Assembly (NCBI GenBank): GCA_035578155.1
Contig: JAPWDM010000006.1
Coordinates: 10,866,305 to 10,930,304 of the forward strand
Origin: Brachynemurus nebulosus
Taxonomy: Eukaryota; Arthropoda; Insecta; Neuroptera; Myrmeleontidae
Reading direction: 5' to 3'
Length of the DNA: 64,000 nt
Part shown: piece after piece, positions 46,295-57,250 of the stretch
Layout of the letters: each line of letters starts with the position of its first letter
Numbering within the stretch: the stretch's first letter is position 1
Translations under genes and position numbers: made by a program
The notes under the pieces: generated by a model
What the model was told of the DNA's origin: nothing
Seen by the model: the letters and a program-made list of their open reading frames with translations, nothing else
The model's database searches: none

Positions 46295-46843
46295 AAAAGT
46301 CCCTGTACTGGAACACTATTTTTAGGTGTGTAATTAAACTGGCTTATAAAAATTGATAAATAAATTAAACACCCATTTTTATTTTCTTAATAAGCATGAA
46401 AGAAAGTTTTTAATCCAATGAATATATTTTTAAAAAAATACAACCCAAAAATTTTTATTAATTAATGTTTTTCTTTTACAACACTAATGACACTAGGAGT
46501 TGGGAACCGATATACAAACAGACGTGCAATATGAGTAATATGACACATAGAGTGACATGTAGAGTGACAAAAGGAAACATAGAGTGACAAAAGGAAACAT
46601 AGAATGGTTTAAGTATCAGACGTAAATGAAGGATCAAAATACTGTATTCAACAAAAATTGTTTAATATATTTAATTAAGTAAGGAAACATTAAATGCGAG
46701 GTAAATTTAAATTGAAAAATAATCATTCTATTAATAATAATTTTTGTTATCAGAGGTTTTGTTCAGAAACAACTTCATTAATGTATAAATGTCGAAACTG
46801 TTCGGACATATGACCGCGTTCCGGTATGGGGGCTTTTACGTTA
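46295..46843 (+). mobile_element. TIR element, second copy of the nested 7.8-kb element
   Basis: It starts near AGTCCCTGTACTGGAACACT and ends CGTTCCGGTATGGGGGCTTT followed by TACG. It is collinear with 7829-8447 (GACACTAGGAGTTGGGAACC, ATTAAATGCGAGGTAAATTT). It lacks the long TA tract of that copy and has a short duplicated AGAGTGACAAAAGGAAACAT (46561-46600). It is non-coding. Confidence 0.8.
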
Positions 46844-47273
46844 TATCAATATTAAAAACTATAATACAAAAATGTTGTAAATGTTTTGGAAAAATATTAT
46901 TTTTTGCAAATCGCTGTTAATTGTACATCCATAACCCCGCCCCCCCTCAGCCCCCTACAAATGATTCATGTATGTAAATTTTTAATACGATTGCGATTCG
47001 AGGAAATTCGTCTTGTTTTTATTGGGCAATTTCAATGGCTTTTTTTATACGTATTTTATTTGCATAATGTTTGATTAAAATAATTATTCAAATAGATTTT
47101 TATTTGCTATAAAATTTTTATTGTTTTCGAAAAATTTATGCGATATTTCGGTATTAATTATGTGATCAAATTTACAAAACAAAAATTTAGTTATAGGTGT
47201 TTGTTTAAAATGATTAATATTTTTAGTTTATAAATTGATCGAAGGTAGAAGTATTTGTATATTTGGTCAGTAC

Positions 47274-47675
47274 TAGTGATGTCGGATGATTAATCGATTA
47301 GTAGGTTCAATCGACTAATTTTGTTTACATTTAGTTATTTTTTAGTCGACTATTTTACCTTTGATTAAATGACTAATATGATTATTTTTTTCAAATGACT
47401 AAAGACGACTAATTTAACAATTTTTTGTATTATTTATTGGATTTCAAAAAATGAAAACTACAAAATTGTTTATTTATATCACCTTTATGTGATTAATGGA
47501 TTATGATTTCTTAGAAGGAAAATATTAAAAGTTCACAATTAAATTAAAAGCAAAACCACGTTTTTGAAAGAATTGCATAAGTTACTCTATTCATGAATTC
47601 GACTAAAAATTTAGTCGACTAGTCGACTACTCTATGCTCGATATGTTCGACTAATGACTAATTTTATCTGAAAAA
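47274..47675 (+). mobile_element. hAT-like MITE, family H, copy H3 (right end lost)
   Basis: TAGTGATGTCGGATGATTAA starts the copy, and the body follows H2 to CTAATGACTAATTTTATCTG. It stops at the edge of a long palindrome, and the H right TIR is not found beyond it. Confidence 0.75.
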
Positions 47676-47676
47676 C

Positions 47677-47888
47677 GTTTATTAAACGTTTAAAAATGAA
47701 ACAATTTTCTTATATTTTAAGGTTATTTTATTACAGATTCAGTTACAAAAAAACCATGTAAGCTTACGAGATTGTATATTATATAATACAATCTTAAGTA
47801 AGCTTACATGATTTTTTGTAACTGAATCTGTAACAAAATAACCTTAAAATGTAAGAAAATTGTTTCATTTTTAAACATTTAATAAAAC
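47677..47888. mobile_element. Near-perfect palindrome of about 212 bp
   Basis: The left arm (47677-47780) contains AAAATGAAACAATTTTCTTA, TTTAAGGTTATTTTATTACA, GATTCAGTTACAAAAAAACC and ATGTAAGCTTAC; the right arm repeats each as its complement in reverse order. The centre is GATTGTATATTATATAATAC followed by AATC. Only a few mismatches separate the arms. It is either a snap-back MITE or a structural palindrome and lies at the truncated edge of H3. Confidence 0.85.
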
Positions 47889-48860
47889 TATATTCGTCAA
47901 TAACTGAAAAAACTTATAATTTTTCGGTTTTGTTTAATAATAAGAACTACTCTCATCTTTTTTATTATATATATTTTGGTAGATATATATTCTAATGTAA
48001 GTTAGGTACTTATAGCATTCTTTTTCTCTACACAAATATTGTATTACTTCCTTGTTATTCAAAACAGGTTAACATTTTTATTCTGTTAAATCGAAATTTA
48101 TATTAATATTTTCATTTAACACAAACACGAAATGTTACATTAACACCTCAGGGTTGTGTTACTTATTTAACAGAAAAATTTTAACCACTGGTTTTTTTTA
48201 GGCAGAACACAAATTTTTTCACTGTGTAGATATATTAAAATTTATAATTTAAAAAAAAATGTTATTTGCATTTAATTTAAATTTTATGAATTTTTAAACA
48301 CAGTATCCGCGTGCTCGGGCCGAGTAACTGAGCACGAAATTCCACCAAGTAGGTACTGATTGGCTTATTGTAAGCGCCGAACACGTACAAAAATAATAAA
48401 TATGGAATTTTTTCCAATAATAATTGGTTTTTATTTAATATTAATTATAAAATATTTGATAGCACATAGCAGTATAGTCAATATCATATATACGCTATAG
48501 CACATGCTATCACTTTATTGGATCATATAGCTAGTTATACGATAGCACCAATTCATATGGTGCATATAGTAATTTGAAATTATTAATTGAAAATATATCG
48601 GTTTAGATATTATTTTAATATTCCATTAAAATTTGATCGTAAAGCTTTTTAGTGTTCCATACCAAAATTGGTAAAAAAGGCCAGAGATAGAGAGTATGGT
48701 GGTCCGTAATTGTTGATGTAAAATTGAATTTTAATTTTGGGTGTTAATTTCAGGAGATAATTTGGCAAGTGAAGAAAACCGTTTTTTTTTTTTTTAAAGG
48801 TATCATGTCGGATATTAAACTAATGAACATCTTATTTTAATATCCTGCGACCGGGGATAT

Positions 48861-49552
48861 TTATGACAGTATTCTCGTCTAGAAATTCGAAAAAATCGAT
48901 TTTTTTGTCATATTTTCAAAGTTCAGATCTTTAAGAATAAGCCTCTAAAAGGATTTACGGAAATTCGAATTATTTTTGGAGTTTGGTTACTTTTTTCCTG
49001 TGTATCTTAACAGTGTTAAATTCAAATTTTTAATGTAATTTATACTCGAAACTACTTTTTTCGATCCGGTTAACATGATATCTCAAGTTCTAATGCACCG
49101 ATTTACTTGAAATTTGGTACAGACCTTCTTAATACTATCAAAATTGGCCCAACGTAGGGGTTTCTGGAATTTTTTTTTTACTATTTTTAAAAAAATTTCA
49201 AAAGTTGAAAAAAGGAGGCGAAAAAATGATTTTTTTTTAAATGGACGCCATTTTGTGAAATAATTTATTCTTTCAAATCGGCTACGTCCGGCTAATTCTA
49301 CATCCTTGTTTATTAAGAACTAACTAAAATTTTATATTTTAGATCATCAGGAGGGTTGGAATTACGTCAGCCAGGAGACACCTTTTTTTTTTGAGTCCCC
49401 ACTTTAGCGGCCTGTACCGATTCCAATTTTGAATTTTTTAATGTCAATAAAAAACTGGTAAAAAATGGATACTGAAAATGTTTACTATATTTTATTATTA
49501 CGCCCGTAATGTCACCTTAAAATCGTGCCTCTAGTCTAGAATACCCCCTTAA
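48861..49552 (-). mobile_element. TTAA-type MITE, family F, copy F2
   Basis: The right border is TAGAATACCCCCTTAA; inward on the minus strand it reads TTAAGGGGGTATTCTAGACT, AGAGGCACGATTTTAAGGTG. This is collinear with the plus-strand copy at 60.5 kb. The other border at 48861 is TTATGACAGTATTCTCG, a decayed TIR. It is non-coding, 692 bp. Confidence 0.8.
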
Positions 49553-51330
49553 TTCTTCTAATCCAGTCGGTAATTGAACGAAAATATTGAATTCTAGATA
49601 TTTCTAGATATTTCTAGACGTTAATTTCTCACGTAGCTGTACATGATTCAATTAAGTGTATATGGTCATCCCTTTCTTTTATTATATATTTACCATTCGT
49701 ATGTATAAGTGAAACGATATAATCTCTGGATGAGAAAAGCTTTTAACTTCTTACATTTTATAAATATAATAATAATGAAAAGGAAAACAATTAGAACGGC
49801 TAAATCTACGTGCCTGAGTGAAAAAGCACTAACAAATTAACTTCATATAAAAATACAATACAGATAAATCCTATATAATACCTACAAGTTAGTAAAAACA
49901 GACACATATCCTAGTCATCTTCTGTCTTTCTCTGATACAACACACCAACTTGTTGTGTTCTACATAGAAATTCTAGATATAGTTAGATAAATATAACTAA
50001 TTTTATATAAATACCAAACGTGATACACTAACTTACAATTGAAGCTTTTTTTTAAGTGAAACTTTAGGTATAGAAAGTATAAAGACTTGAATGTTGATGT
50101 TTAGGTTGACATGTGATTAATAGGTACCGGGTTTCTTCGGACAGGTCAGAACCGTACTTATTTCAATAAAATTTTGCAACTAAATTACATTAAATTATGC
50201 ACATTTGAATGAATATAATTGGTCAAAAATTACATTTTTCACCATTTAGAATACTAAGAGCATTTTTTATTTGACGAAAGTAAGAAAATTCAAAAAATCG
50301 GAAAAAATGTTTGTAAAATATATTGAAAAGTTGTTGAATATTTAGACGGTCCACTATAATAGCTAAGACGAACGTAGTTACTAAGATTTTTTATTATTAA
50401 AAAACAAATTTTTAACAAGCAACTATACTTCTATCTCTCAAAATTGAAAACAATAAAAAAAGATGAATTTATTTAATTTAAATGATATGTCACATAAATC
50501 ACATACATAATATAAACAAAAATACTTTTGATAATCAATTAAAATTACAGTGGCACTTTTCAATGATGCAGGTAATAAATAAAAGAAAAAGAAGGATGTT
50601 TACATAAAATACCTATAAATATGTAATATTTTAATACACATATGTATGTGTGTGTATGTAACTTGTGTACGTTGTCGGGTATTAAAATAATTTGAACTTT
50701 TAGTCACATTGAGTGCAATATGTATACCTGCATATGCTAAAGACGAAACTGTCTGATCCGAAAGAAATCCGATACCTGGTGATTAAATATTTCATATTGA
50801 GTTTGTTTAATTGTCTACAGTTGGTTTGATGTCATAATTATTATTCCAAATCACTTAAAAAGATTCTAATTTTTTATGCTATCAAATGATGTGACACATA
50901 GCTTCCTCGTACTCGTATCGAGCTTGAATAAATTGGTAAAATGTACTTCAAGCGTGGTTGTAGGGGGTAATTTCAAGTTTTTGAAGTCATTCTTTCCATT
51001 TTTATAAACGGAAATTTCGTTAATTTGGTAGCGAAAATGACAAATTCGCACTTAAATTTGCCAAATTTAACAAATGATCTTAATTCGAACCACTTTGATA
51101 GAGCTTAATGTGAGAAAAAAGAAAAAAATTTAATTTAGTGACGTCATTATGTTTACTAAAAATTTTCAATGCCGTAAAAACTGTAAGTAAAATGACAGAA
51201 TGATAAAATTGATTGTAAACTCTAGGCTTCTGATAGCGTTCTTTTATGATTTTTACGAATTTAACAATAAAAAATTTAAAAAAGTGTTTTAGTTCTGCCA
51301 GGATTGCCAAAAAAGGACTGAAATGTTTTT
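49553..51330. other. AT-rich DNA; family M trace at the end
   Basis: Nothing gene-like is supported. The minus-strand frame 51080-51355 (91 codons) resembles the translated family M repeat at 27.3-27.5 kb, so at least 51085-51260 belongs to that dispersed repeat. Confidence 0.4.
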
Positions 51331-51450
51331 TTGCAATTCCGGGACTAAAAGACATGATTTAGTCCCTCATGACAGGGAGTAAAGTGCCACTTTTAGTCCC
51401 AAGGGACTAAAAAATTATTTTGCTGCCACTTTTAATGGCACCAGTAAGTA
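51331..51450 (+). repeat. Dispersed repeat with GTCCCAAGGGAC palindrome, copy 2
   Basis: It matches 1014-1135 in the same orientation (CAGGGAGTAAAGTG, TTTTAGTCCCAAGGGACTAA). Preceding sequence TTTGCAATTCCGGGAC also resembles that before copy 1. Confidence 0.65.
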
Positions 51451-51569
51451 AGTTTAATTTATAGACCACAGCACTTATGAATTTATAAATTAATTTAAAC
51501 TTATTATGCAGACAAAGGATAACAGAACAGATATATGTATGTCTTGAGGAAATTTTATTTAGAATTAAT

Positions 51570-51571
<2 letters not shown>

Positions 51572-51659
<88 letters not shown>
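51572..51659. repeat. (TA)n microsatellite
   Basis: About 87 bp of pure TA, the longest tract in the window. No TIR was found touching it. Confidence 0.95.
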
Positions 51660-51664
<5 letters not shown>

Positions 51665-52618
51665 CTAGTGCAACTCGATATTTTAAATAAATCATTATTT
51701 AAGCTGGAATATTCATTTCCATTAAGGGTTAATTCAGAAGTCGAAGGGTTAAATCCATTAAGGGTTAATTCAAAATTAATAGCAAATTCTAGGCTTTTGA
51801 TAGCGTTCTGTTATGATTTTTACGAAAATTAACCATCATTTAGGACCTTTAGAAAACAAACTTTTGTCGAATCGGTCAGTTTCTGAAGGGAATTTCATTA
51901 CTTTGATAGCGAAATCAATTTCCAAACAATCTTCAGGAGGCTAATCAGCATAATCTCTACGAAAATTTCAACAAAATCGAGGTAGTTTTGGGCAGAACTA
52001 GAATTAAGGAGGTCCCGAAATGTCTTTTTACAAGCTTGAAATGTTCTTGTGGATATTTTGGTAAATTTGGTTACATTTTTTGATATATTCGATGACAAAG
52101 CAAAAGAATTGTTGAGCTAGTTAGGTTCCACTTGACGTCTTACAACGTCAATCACGGTAAACTAGTTGAAAAAATATTTTTAAAATTTTTTCGAAAAGAA
52201 TCTCAATCTAGTCCGCGGCAAGAAAATCGAAAATCAATATGGATTCGGTCAGTAATTATTAATAAGTTGTCTCTGATGTGAAGTAAATTGTTTTTTAATA
52301 TTCAATTTTTATGTCAAATATAATCTTATCTCTGTGGACCTGGAATGTTGCCGTTACGTACACATATATAAACCTACATGTACATACCAATACCAACATT
52401 GTGTTCAAAGTTCATATCATAATGTATCCGAGTGACTTCAACTTGTGAGTTTACATGTACGGTTTGTAAATATTTCCATGTTTCGCATGTTACGTACACA
52501 TATTGGATTGGTTACATGTTGTCGACGTATGTGGTTTTTTGTCAACGCATATAACATGTTTCATTTTAAGGCAGCAGCGTTTTGATAAAACTCGCCAAAA
52601 AAACTGATTTTAGTTGTG
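51660..52618. other. AT-rich DNA with a short local duplication
   Basis: The phrase CATTAAGGGTTAATTC occurs twice (51720 and 51757), a duplication of about 38 bp. No gene is supported. Confidence 0.4.
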
Positions 52619-53834
52619 TTAAGGGGAGATTCGGCCAAAAGACATCAAAAATCGACCATTTCTTATTTAAAAAATTAAATATAGAACATGTCATTGTTTT
52701 TATGTTGAGATTAAAAAAAAAATTCCAACATGAGCTGAGTATAAATGGCTTTGAAGTCGACACTGCGAGATTTTTCCACCTCGATGGTTCCTCGCATTCT
52801 GAAATCCCCAGTGCAACAAAATCAAGAAATGACGAATTTGCTAAAAATATACATTATACAGTTATGGCACTGATTAGGATCTAAGAAAAAAAATACAAAA
52901 CCTGCGAGAAATTGCATTTTAAAAATAAATTTTTAAGAATCACCACCTTTTCTCTACTATAAACAGCCGCCATTTTGAAAATATATTACGGAACTGAAAG
53001 ATCCTAGTTCCTGCCAAAATGTCGGGTATCGAGGAATAATATGCACTTTGATTTATATGGATATCTCAAATACTTTTTGAGATACACGAGGAACCATGTC
53101 GAAAAGTGTACTTTCGAGAAATTAGCACAATGTTAAAAAAATATGTATTATTACAATAAAAAATATGGTAATTTTTTACAATATGTGTCTTGAAAATTAC
53201 AATGTGTTAGTAAATTTAAGTAATTTAGTTGTAAAATATGAAATTTTGGGTAAAAATAAATATTCACTGTAATTTTAAATACTTTGATACTAAAATTACA
53301 TAGAAAAGTGGTATTTGACATGCTAAAATAGTAAAATTACATTTTAGAAACGAAAATTTATTGTATTTGTATGTAAATTACTGATCTTTTGGATGTAAAT
53401 TACCGGTATTACGTGATTGATTCAGCGCAATTGACGGCGTCAGTTGAGTTGACAGTGTAATTTTGCATGTCGTACGTAATTAATTTACATTGAGTGGAGC
53501 AAATTACATCCGAAATGTAAGGTAAAACATTCTACAATGTAATTTTACATAGAAAAATGTACTAAACATTTCGAAATGTAATTTTACAATATTTAATGTT
53601 AGCAATTAAATGCCAACATTAAATGTTGTAAAATTTTTTAACAGTGCATTTAAAGTTTTTTTTTTCTTTAATTTAAATTGAATTATAGTAAAGTGCGTGC
53701 ACTAAAATGCCCATAACTTTTTGATTTTTCATTCTTTTTAAATAAAATTTTATGGGAATATTTCTAACACCATAACAAACATAATTAGGAAGGAAAAGAT
53801 ATCGATTTCTTTTTTTTAGTGGAGCTCCCCTTAA
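52619..53834 (-). mobile_element. TTAA-flanked MITE, family A, copy A3 (interrupted)
   Basis: It starts TTAAGGGGAGATTCGGCC and ends GGAGCTCCCCTTAA. The interior is family A in inverted orientation relative to A1 and A2 (for example TCGCATTCTGAAATCCCCAG near 52791 and AATATGCACTTTGATTTA near 53038). It is enlarged by a separate element at 53126-53646. The 100-codon frame at 52582-52884 lies within the repeat and is not supported. Confidence 0.85.
53126..53646. mobile_element. Nested TIR element inside A3
   Basis: The ends are CACAATGTTAAAAAAATATG and, inward from the right, CACTGTTAAAAAATTTTACA. The insertion is evident because A1 and A2 run from GAAGTAC-type sequence directly into the ATTTAAA stretch at this place. 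The interior is repetitive, with many TGTAAAATTACAT and TACAATGTAATTTTAC phrases in both orientations, and a hairpin AATGTTAGCAATTAAATGCC AACATT near the right end. A target duplication is not clear. Confidence 0.7.
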
Positions 53835-53859
53835 CAAAATAATCAAGTTATACGTTTTC

Positions 53860-53965
53860 GATACGGTTAGATTAGGTTTCGTATCGCTTAGGTAAGTTTA
53901 GGCTGGTTTTCGGTTCGTTTAGGTTAGGTGAGGTTAGGTGGCGCTTCGTTTAGGTTAGTTTAGGC
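53860..53965 (+). repeat. Degenerate TTAGG/TTTAGG motif cluster
   Basis: About eight TTAGG pentamers occur within about 100 bp, including TTTAGGTTAGGTGAGGTTAG. TTAGG is the ancestral insect telomere unit, but this cluster is short and imperfect, and similar GGTTAGGT strings are common in insect intergenic DNA. Confidence 0.5.
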
Positions 53966-54341
53966 AATTGCCCGGTTTCAACATTTTTAACATTTAAACA
54001 TTTTCAGCTAATACACATAATAATATTGAGTTAATAAGTTAACTTCAGTTAACGTTCATAGTCCCATTGGCCCCATTGGTAACGGCAGATAATCAAAGTT
54101 TTATCCTCGTATGAAAGAAAAAAAGTCACCTCAGAAGTGTTTTTGTTGACACCATTCAATAATTCAGATCGTATTGGATGTACCAAAACTGACACACTTC
54201 ACGCAAGGATTTTGTAGTTGTGTCAATTCAAATTTCCCTCACCGACAAAATTTCCTCGCAACACCCTATATCAAAATATATATTCAAAAACTATCTGCCA
54301 TTATATAATTCGTATTGATTTTGTTTTGTGTTCCTTTTTAC

Positions 54342-54523
54342 TAGATGTTTGTATAAACACAACTGGCAAAAAAAAAAAATTGAAATGGTTTTTAAATCGA
54401 CCAACAGATTTAACAACAGAAACTTCTACATATAGAAAATCACTACTTCAATATGTTCCGCCATTACCACCGGTTTCAATTACTAATTTGGAAGCACTAT
54501 TATCGAAATTGAAGTTGGCATAA
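54342..54523 (+). CDS. Possible terminal exon, unrecognised
   Basis: A pyrimidine-rich CCTTTTTACTAG precedes 54342 and could be a 3' splice site. The frame then runs about 60 codons to TAA, with a run of Lys from an A-tract, then RPTDLTTETSTYRKSLLQYV and a Pro-rich tail PPLPPVSITNLEALLSKLKL. An AATAAA lies near 54634. The composition is more protein-like than the neighbouring frames, but the A-tract is suspicious and no family is recognised. Confidence 0.22.
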
Positions 54524-54771
54524 AAGAGGAAATTTTCAGCTCATTGGATTTTTTTCAACTATACACACAAAAATAATTGAAGAATGTTTTTCTGTTTTGT
54601 TCTTCAATTGTTTTTTATGTTTGAAAACAAGAGAATAAAATGAAACAAAAGTACAAAGCGAATTTTGAAATCTGTTTGTAGTATAATAAACATGAAAAAG
54701 ACATCAATGACGATTTAAGCTTTAAGTATTTTACGTTCTTATATGTACGGTCAGCGAAGAATAAGACAACG

Positions 54772-54808
54772 CCAAGTACGTGCTGAACACGCATCAAGTC
54801 AGGGTTCA
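54772..54808 (-). repeat. Dispersed GCGTGTTCAGCACG motif, copy 4
   Basis: On the minus strand: ATGAACCCTGACTTGATGCG followed by TGTTCAGCACGTACTTGGCG, matching the copy at 6662 in both core and flanks. Confidence 0.55.
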
Positions 54809-56566
54809 TTAGTAGCTAGTTCATTAATTTCACAGTTTTCTAAATAAGTATATTTTTAACGGTACTACTAATACTAAGCAAACATGTCACTAGTGAGAAT
54901 TACTTTTTTTTTAATTTTTTCTCGAATAATAAAAAGTTAAATATACCTTTTACATATTACAGAAATTATTTCTGATATCATTTACAAAAAATTTTTCATC
55001 TTTCAGCATTTCCCGAGCTTGCCCTGAAACTGAATTTTGAAGCGACACGTTTTCTAATGTTAAAAATATGCGCCATTCTCTCCACTTTTTGAATTTTCAA
55101 AAATTTTGTTGCCTGCTTTTTCGAAAGTTACTAATGCAACTTTTCTCGTTAAGTATTTACTAATATCTCTAAAAAGCTCATTTTGAAGCTCAATATTTCG
55201 TAAACGGAGCTTCAAAATGAAAAATGACTAGCCTTAACGTCAGCTCGATTTAATGAACCCTTTCTAATGTCGTACGACTCAAGAAACTTTCTTCGAGTAC
55301 ATTTAGATCTATACTAGTCGCATGTTAATGCAAGATTTCATGCTCACAGAGACGAAAGAGTTTCGAGATTTTTTTCTTTGGAACCCCAAAGTACGACAAT
55401 GAAACAAGTAAACAATCACATCTAAAAAGTATTTTTTTTTTCTTTCGTATATGCCTATTTGCATTTAATGGTCGTCTAATGGAAAAAGGAAAGGCAGATC
55501 AATTTGTAACGTTTTCCACAATATTATGATTTGCTAAGAAATCGATTTTTCATGTTTGAGAAAACCCTACAAAAACAAGTCGTTAGATGCAAGCTGTACT
55601 TACGCAAATGGTGTTCCATACTACCAATTATTATTATCAATTTTAAAGTATAAACATAAATAAGGGTAGATAAAGTATTTTTTCTGATAAATAAATTTTA
55701 TTCTGGAAATAAACTATAATTCTCGATTTCAATACGATCGTATCTTTATTTTAACCTATTTACGCTTACCAGAAAGAAACAGAGGCGCTGCCGGTTTTTC
55801 TTTCAATACATTTTGGTTAAGGATAAGGTTGTGGGAACTGAAGGTTTCAAGAGCTCTTACCCCCCTCCCCCGCCAAAAAAAAGAGTAAAAGAATCCTGTT
55901 GTATTATAGTATTACATTCGTGCTATCAATATAATGGTTTTCTGGAGAGAAATTTTTTTCCTACTTTCGAAGTTATTCCTGGAAATTAACTCACAGAATT
56001 GGGCCGAATAGTTTCAGAGCAAATCGTCTGTGACTTTATCTAGTCATTCTCAATACGTATTCCGTTTTATCAATTTTGATACGGAACACTAAAACCACCC
56101 GACAAATTCAATGTACCAATTTTTCAAGAAAATAAATCAAGTTTATTCAGTTTCGTATGTTTTCGGAAAAATTTAAAAAAACCAAGTAAATATTTTCCTC
56201 TTCAGAAAAAAGAAAAATGTAGTTAATTAAAGGGATTATATTCTAACTGACAATGTCACTTTGAATAAACAAACTAACATTCAGAAAAAAAAGCCTCCGA
56301 TACTATTTGTTTGTTGGTTCCGCCACCGTTAGAAAATAATTACCTAGTACCACAAACGGACGAAATTTTTCCATTTTTCGTCGTTTCCACGCGTTTTTCC
56401 GTCATGGTAAAAACTTAAGTTTATTATATAAAAAGAAAAGAAACTTCACATTTCTATATAAAAACATTATTTAAGAAGATTATGTTTCGTTTTCCCATAT
56501 ATTTTATTTGTCCTTTTTCATTCCTTTATTTTTTCAATTTGATTGTACAGTCGTGTCAAAAAATTT
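54809..56566. other. AT-rich DNA, nothing recognised
   Basis: Only short chance frames are present. A C-run with CCCCCTCCCCCGCC lies at 55861-55874. No TIR pair or gene was found. Confidence 0.4.
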
Positions 56567-56574
56567 TCAAGCGT

Positions 56575-57250
56575 ACATGAAAAAAATGTTTGTAAGTGTA
56601 GTGATAGAAGAGGTGTTGAGAAACACCCAAAAAAGCTTGTAAGTGTAGTGCTGGTGGAGGTGTTGGGCAACACAAAAATTGTTTGTAAGTGTAGTGATGG
56701 TGTAGGTGTCGGACAACACAAAAAATGTTTGTAAGTGTAGTGACGGTGTAGGTGTCGGGAAACACAAAAATGTTTATGTGTAGTGATGGTGTTGGTGTCG
56801 GGGAACACAAAAAATGTTTGTAAGTATAGTGATGGTGTAGGTGTCGGGAACAAAAATGTTTGTAAGTGCTGTGATGGTGTAGGTGTCGGGCAACACAAGA
56901 AATGTTTGTAAGTATAGTGATGGTGTAGGGGTCGGGAAACACAAAAATGTTTATGTGTAGTGATGGTGTTGGTGTCGGGGAACACAAAAAATGTTTGTAT
57001 GTATAGTGATGGTGTAGGTGTCGGGAACAAAAATGTTTGTAAGTGCTGTGATGGTGTAGGTGTCGGGAGACACAAAAATGTTTGTAAGTGTAGTGACGGT
57101 GGATGTGTTGGGAAACAAAAAAATGTTTGTAATTGTAGTGGCGGTGGTGTTGGGAAACACAAAAAATGCTTGTAAGTGTGATGATGGTGGAGGTGTTGGA
57201 AAACCCAAAAATATTTGTAAATGCAGTGATGGTGGAGGTGTCGGGAAATA
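56575..57250. repeat. Minisatellite, 15 units of about 43-48 bp with higher-order structure
   Basis: Units follow the pattern GTTTGTAAGTGTAGTGATGG then TGTAGGTGTCGGGAAACACA and a short A-run. I count 15 unit starts (about 56588, 56636, 56680, 56727, 56772, 56815, 56857, 56903, 56948, 56992, 57034, 57079, 57124, 57167, 57212). Variants with GTTTATGTG, with TAAGTATAG and with TAAGTGCTG recur in the same order 176-177 bp apart, so four units form a higher-order repeat. Long open frames exist on both strands (214 codons on the minus strand, Thr/Pro/His-rich) because the unit is stop-free in several frames; I do not regard them as genes. Confidence 0.9.

Noticed and set aside
56518..57162. 214-codon minus-strand frame, the longest in the window
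   Set aside because: It is the translation of a minisatellite whose units are stop-free in several frames; overlapping open frames exist on both strands, and no domain is visible.
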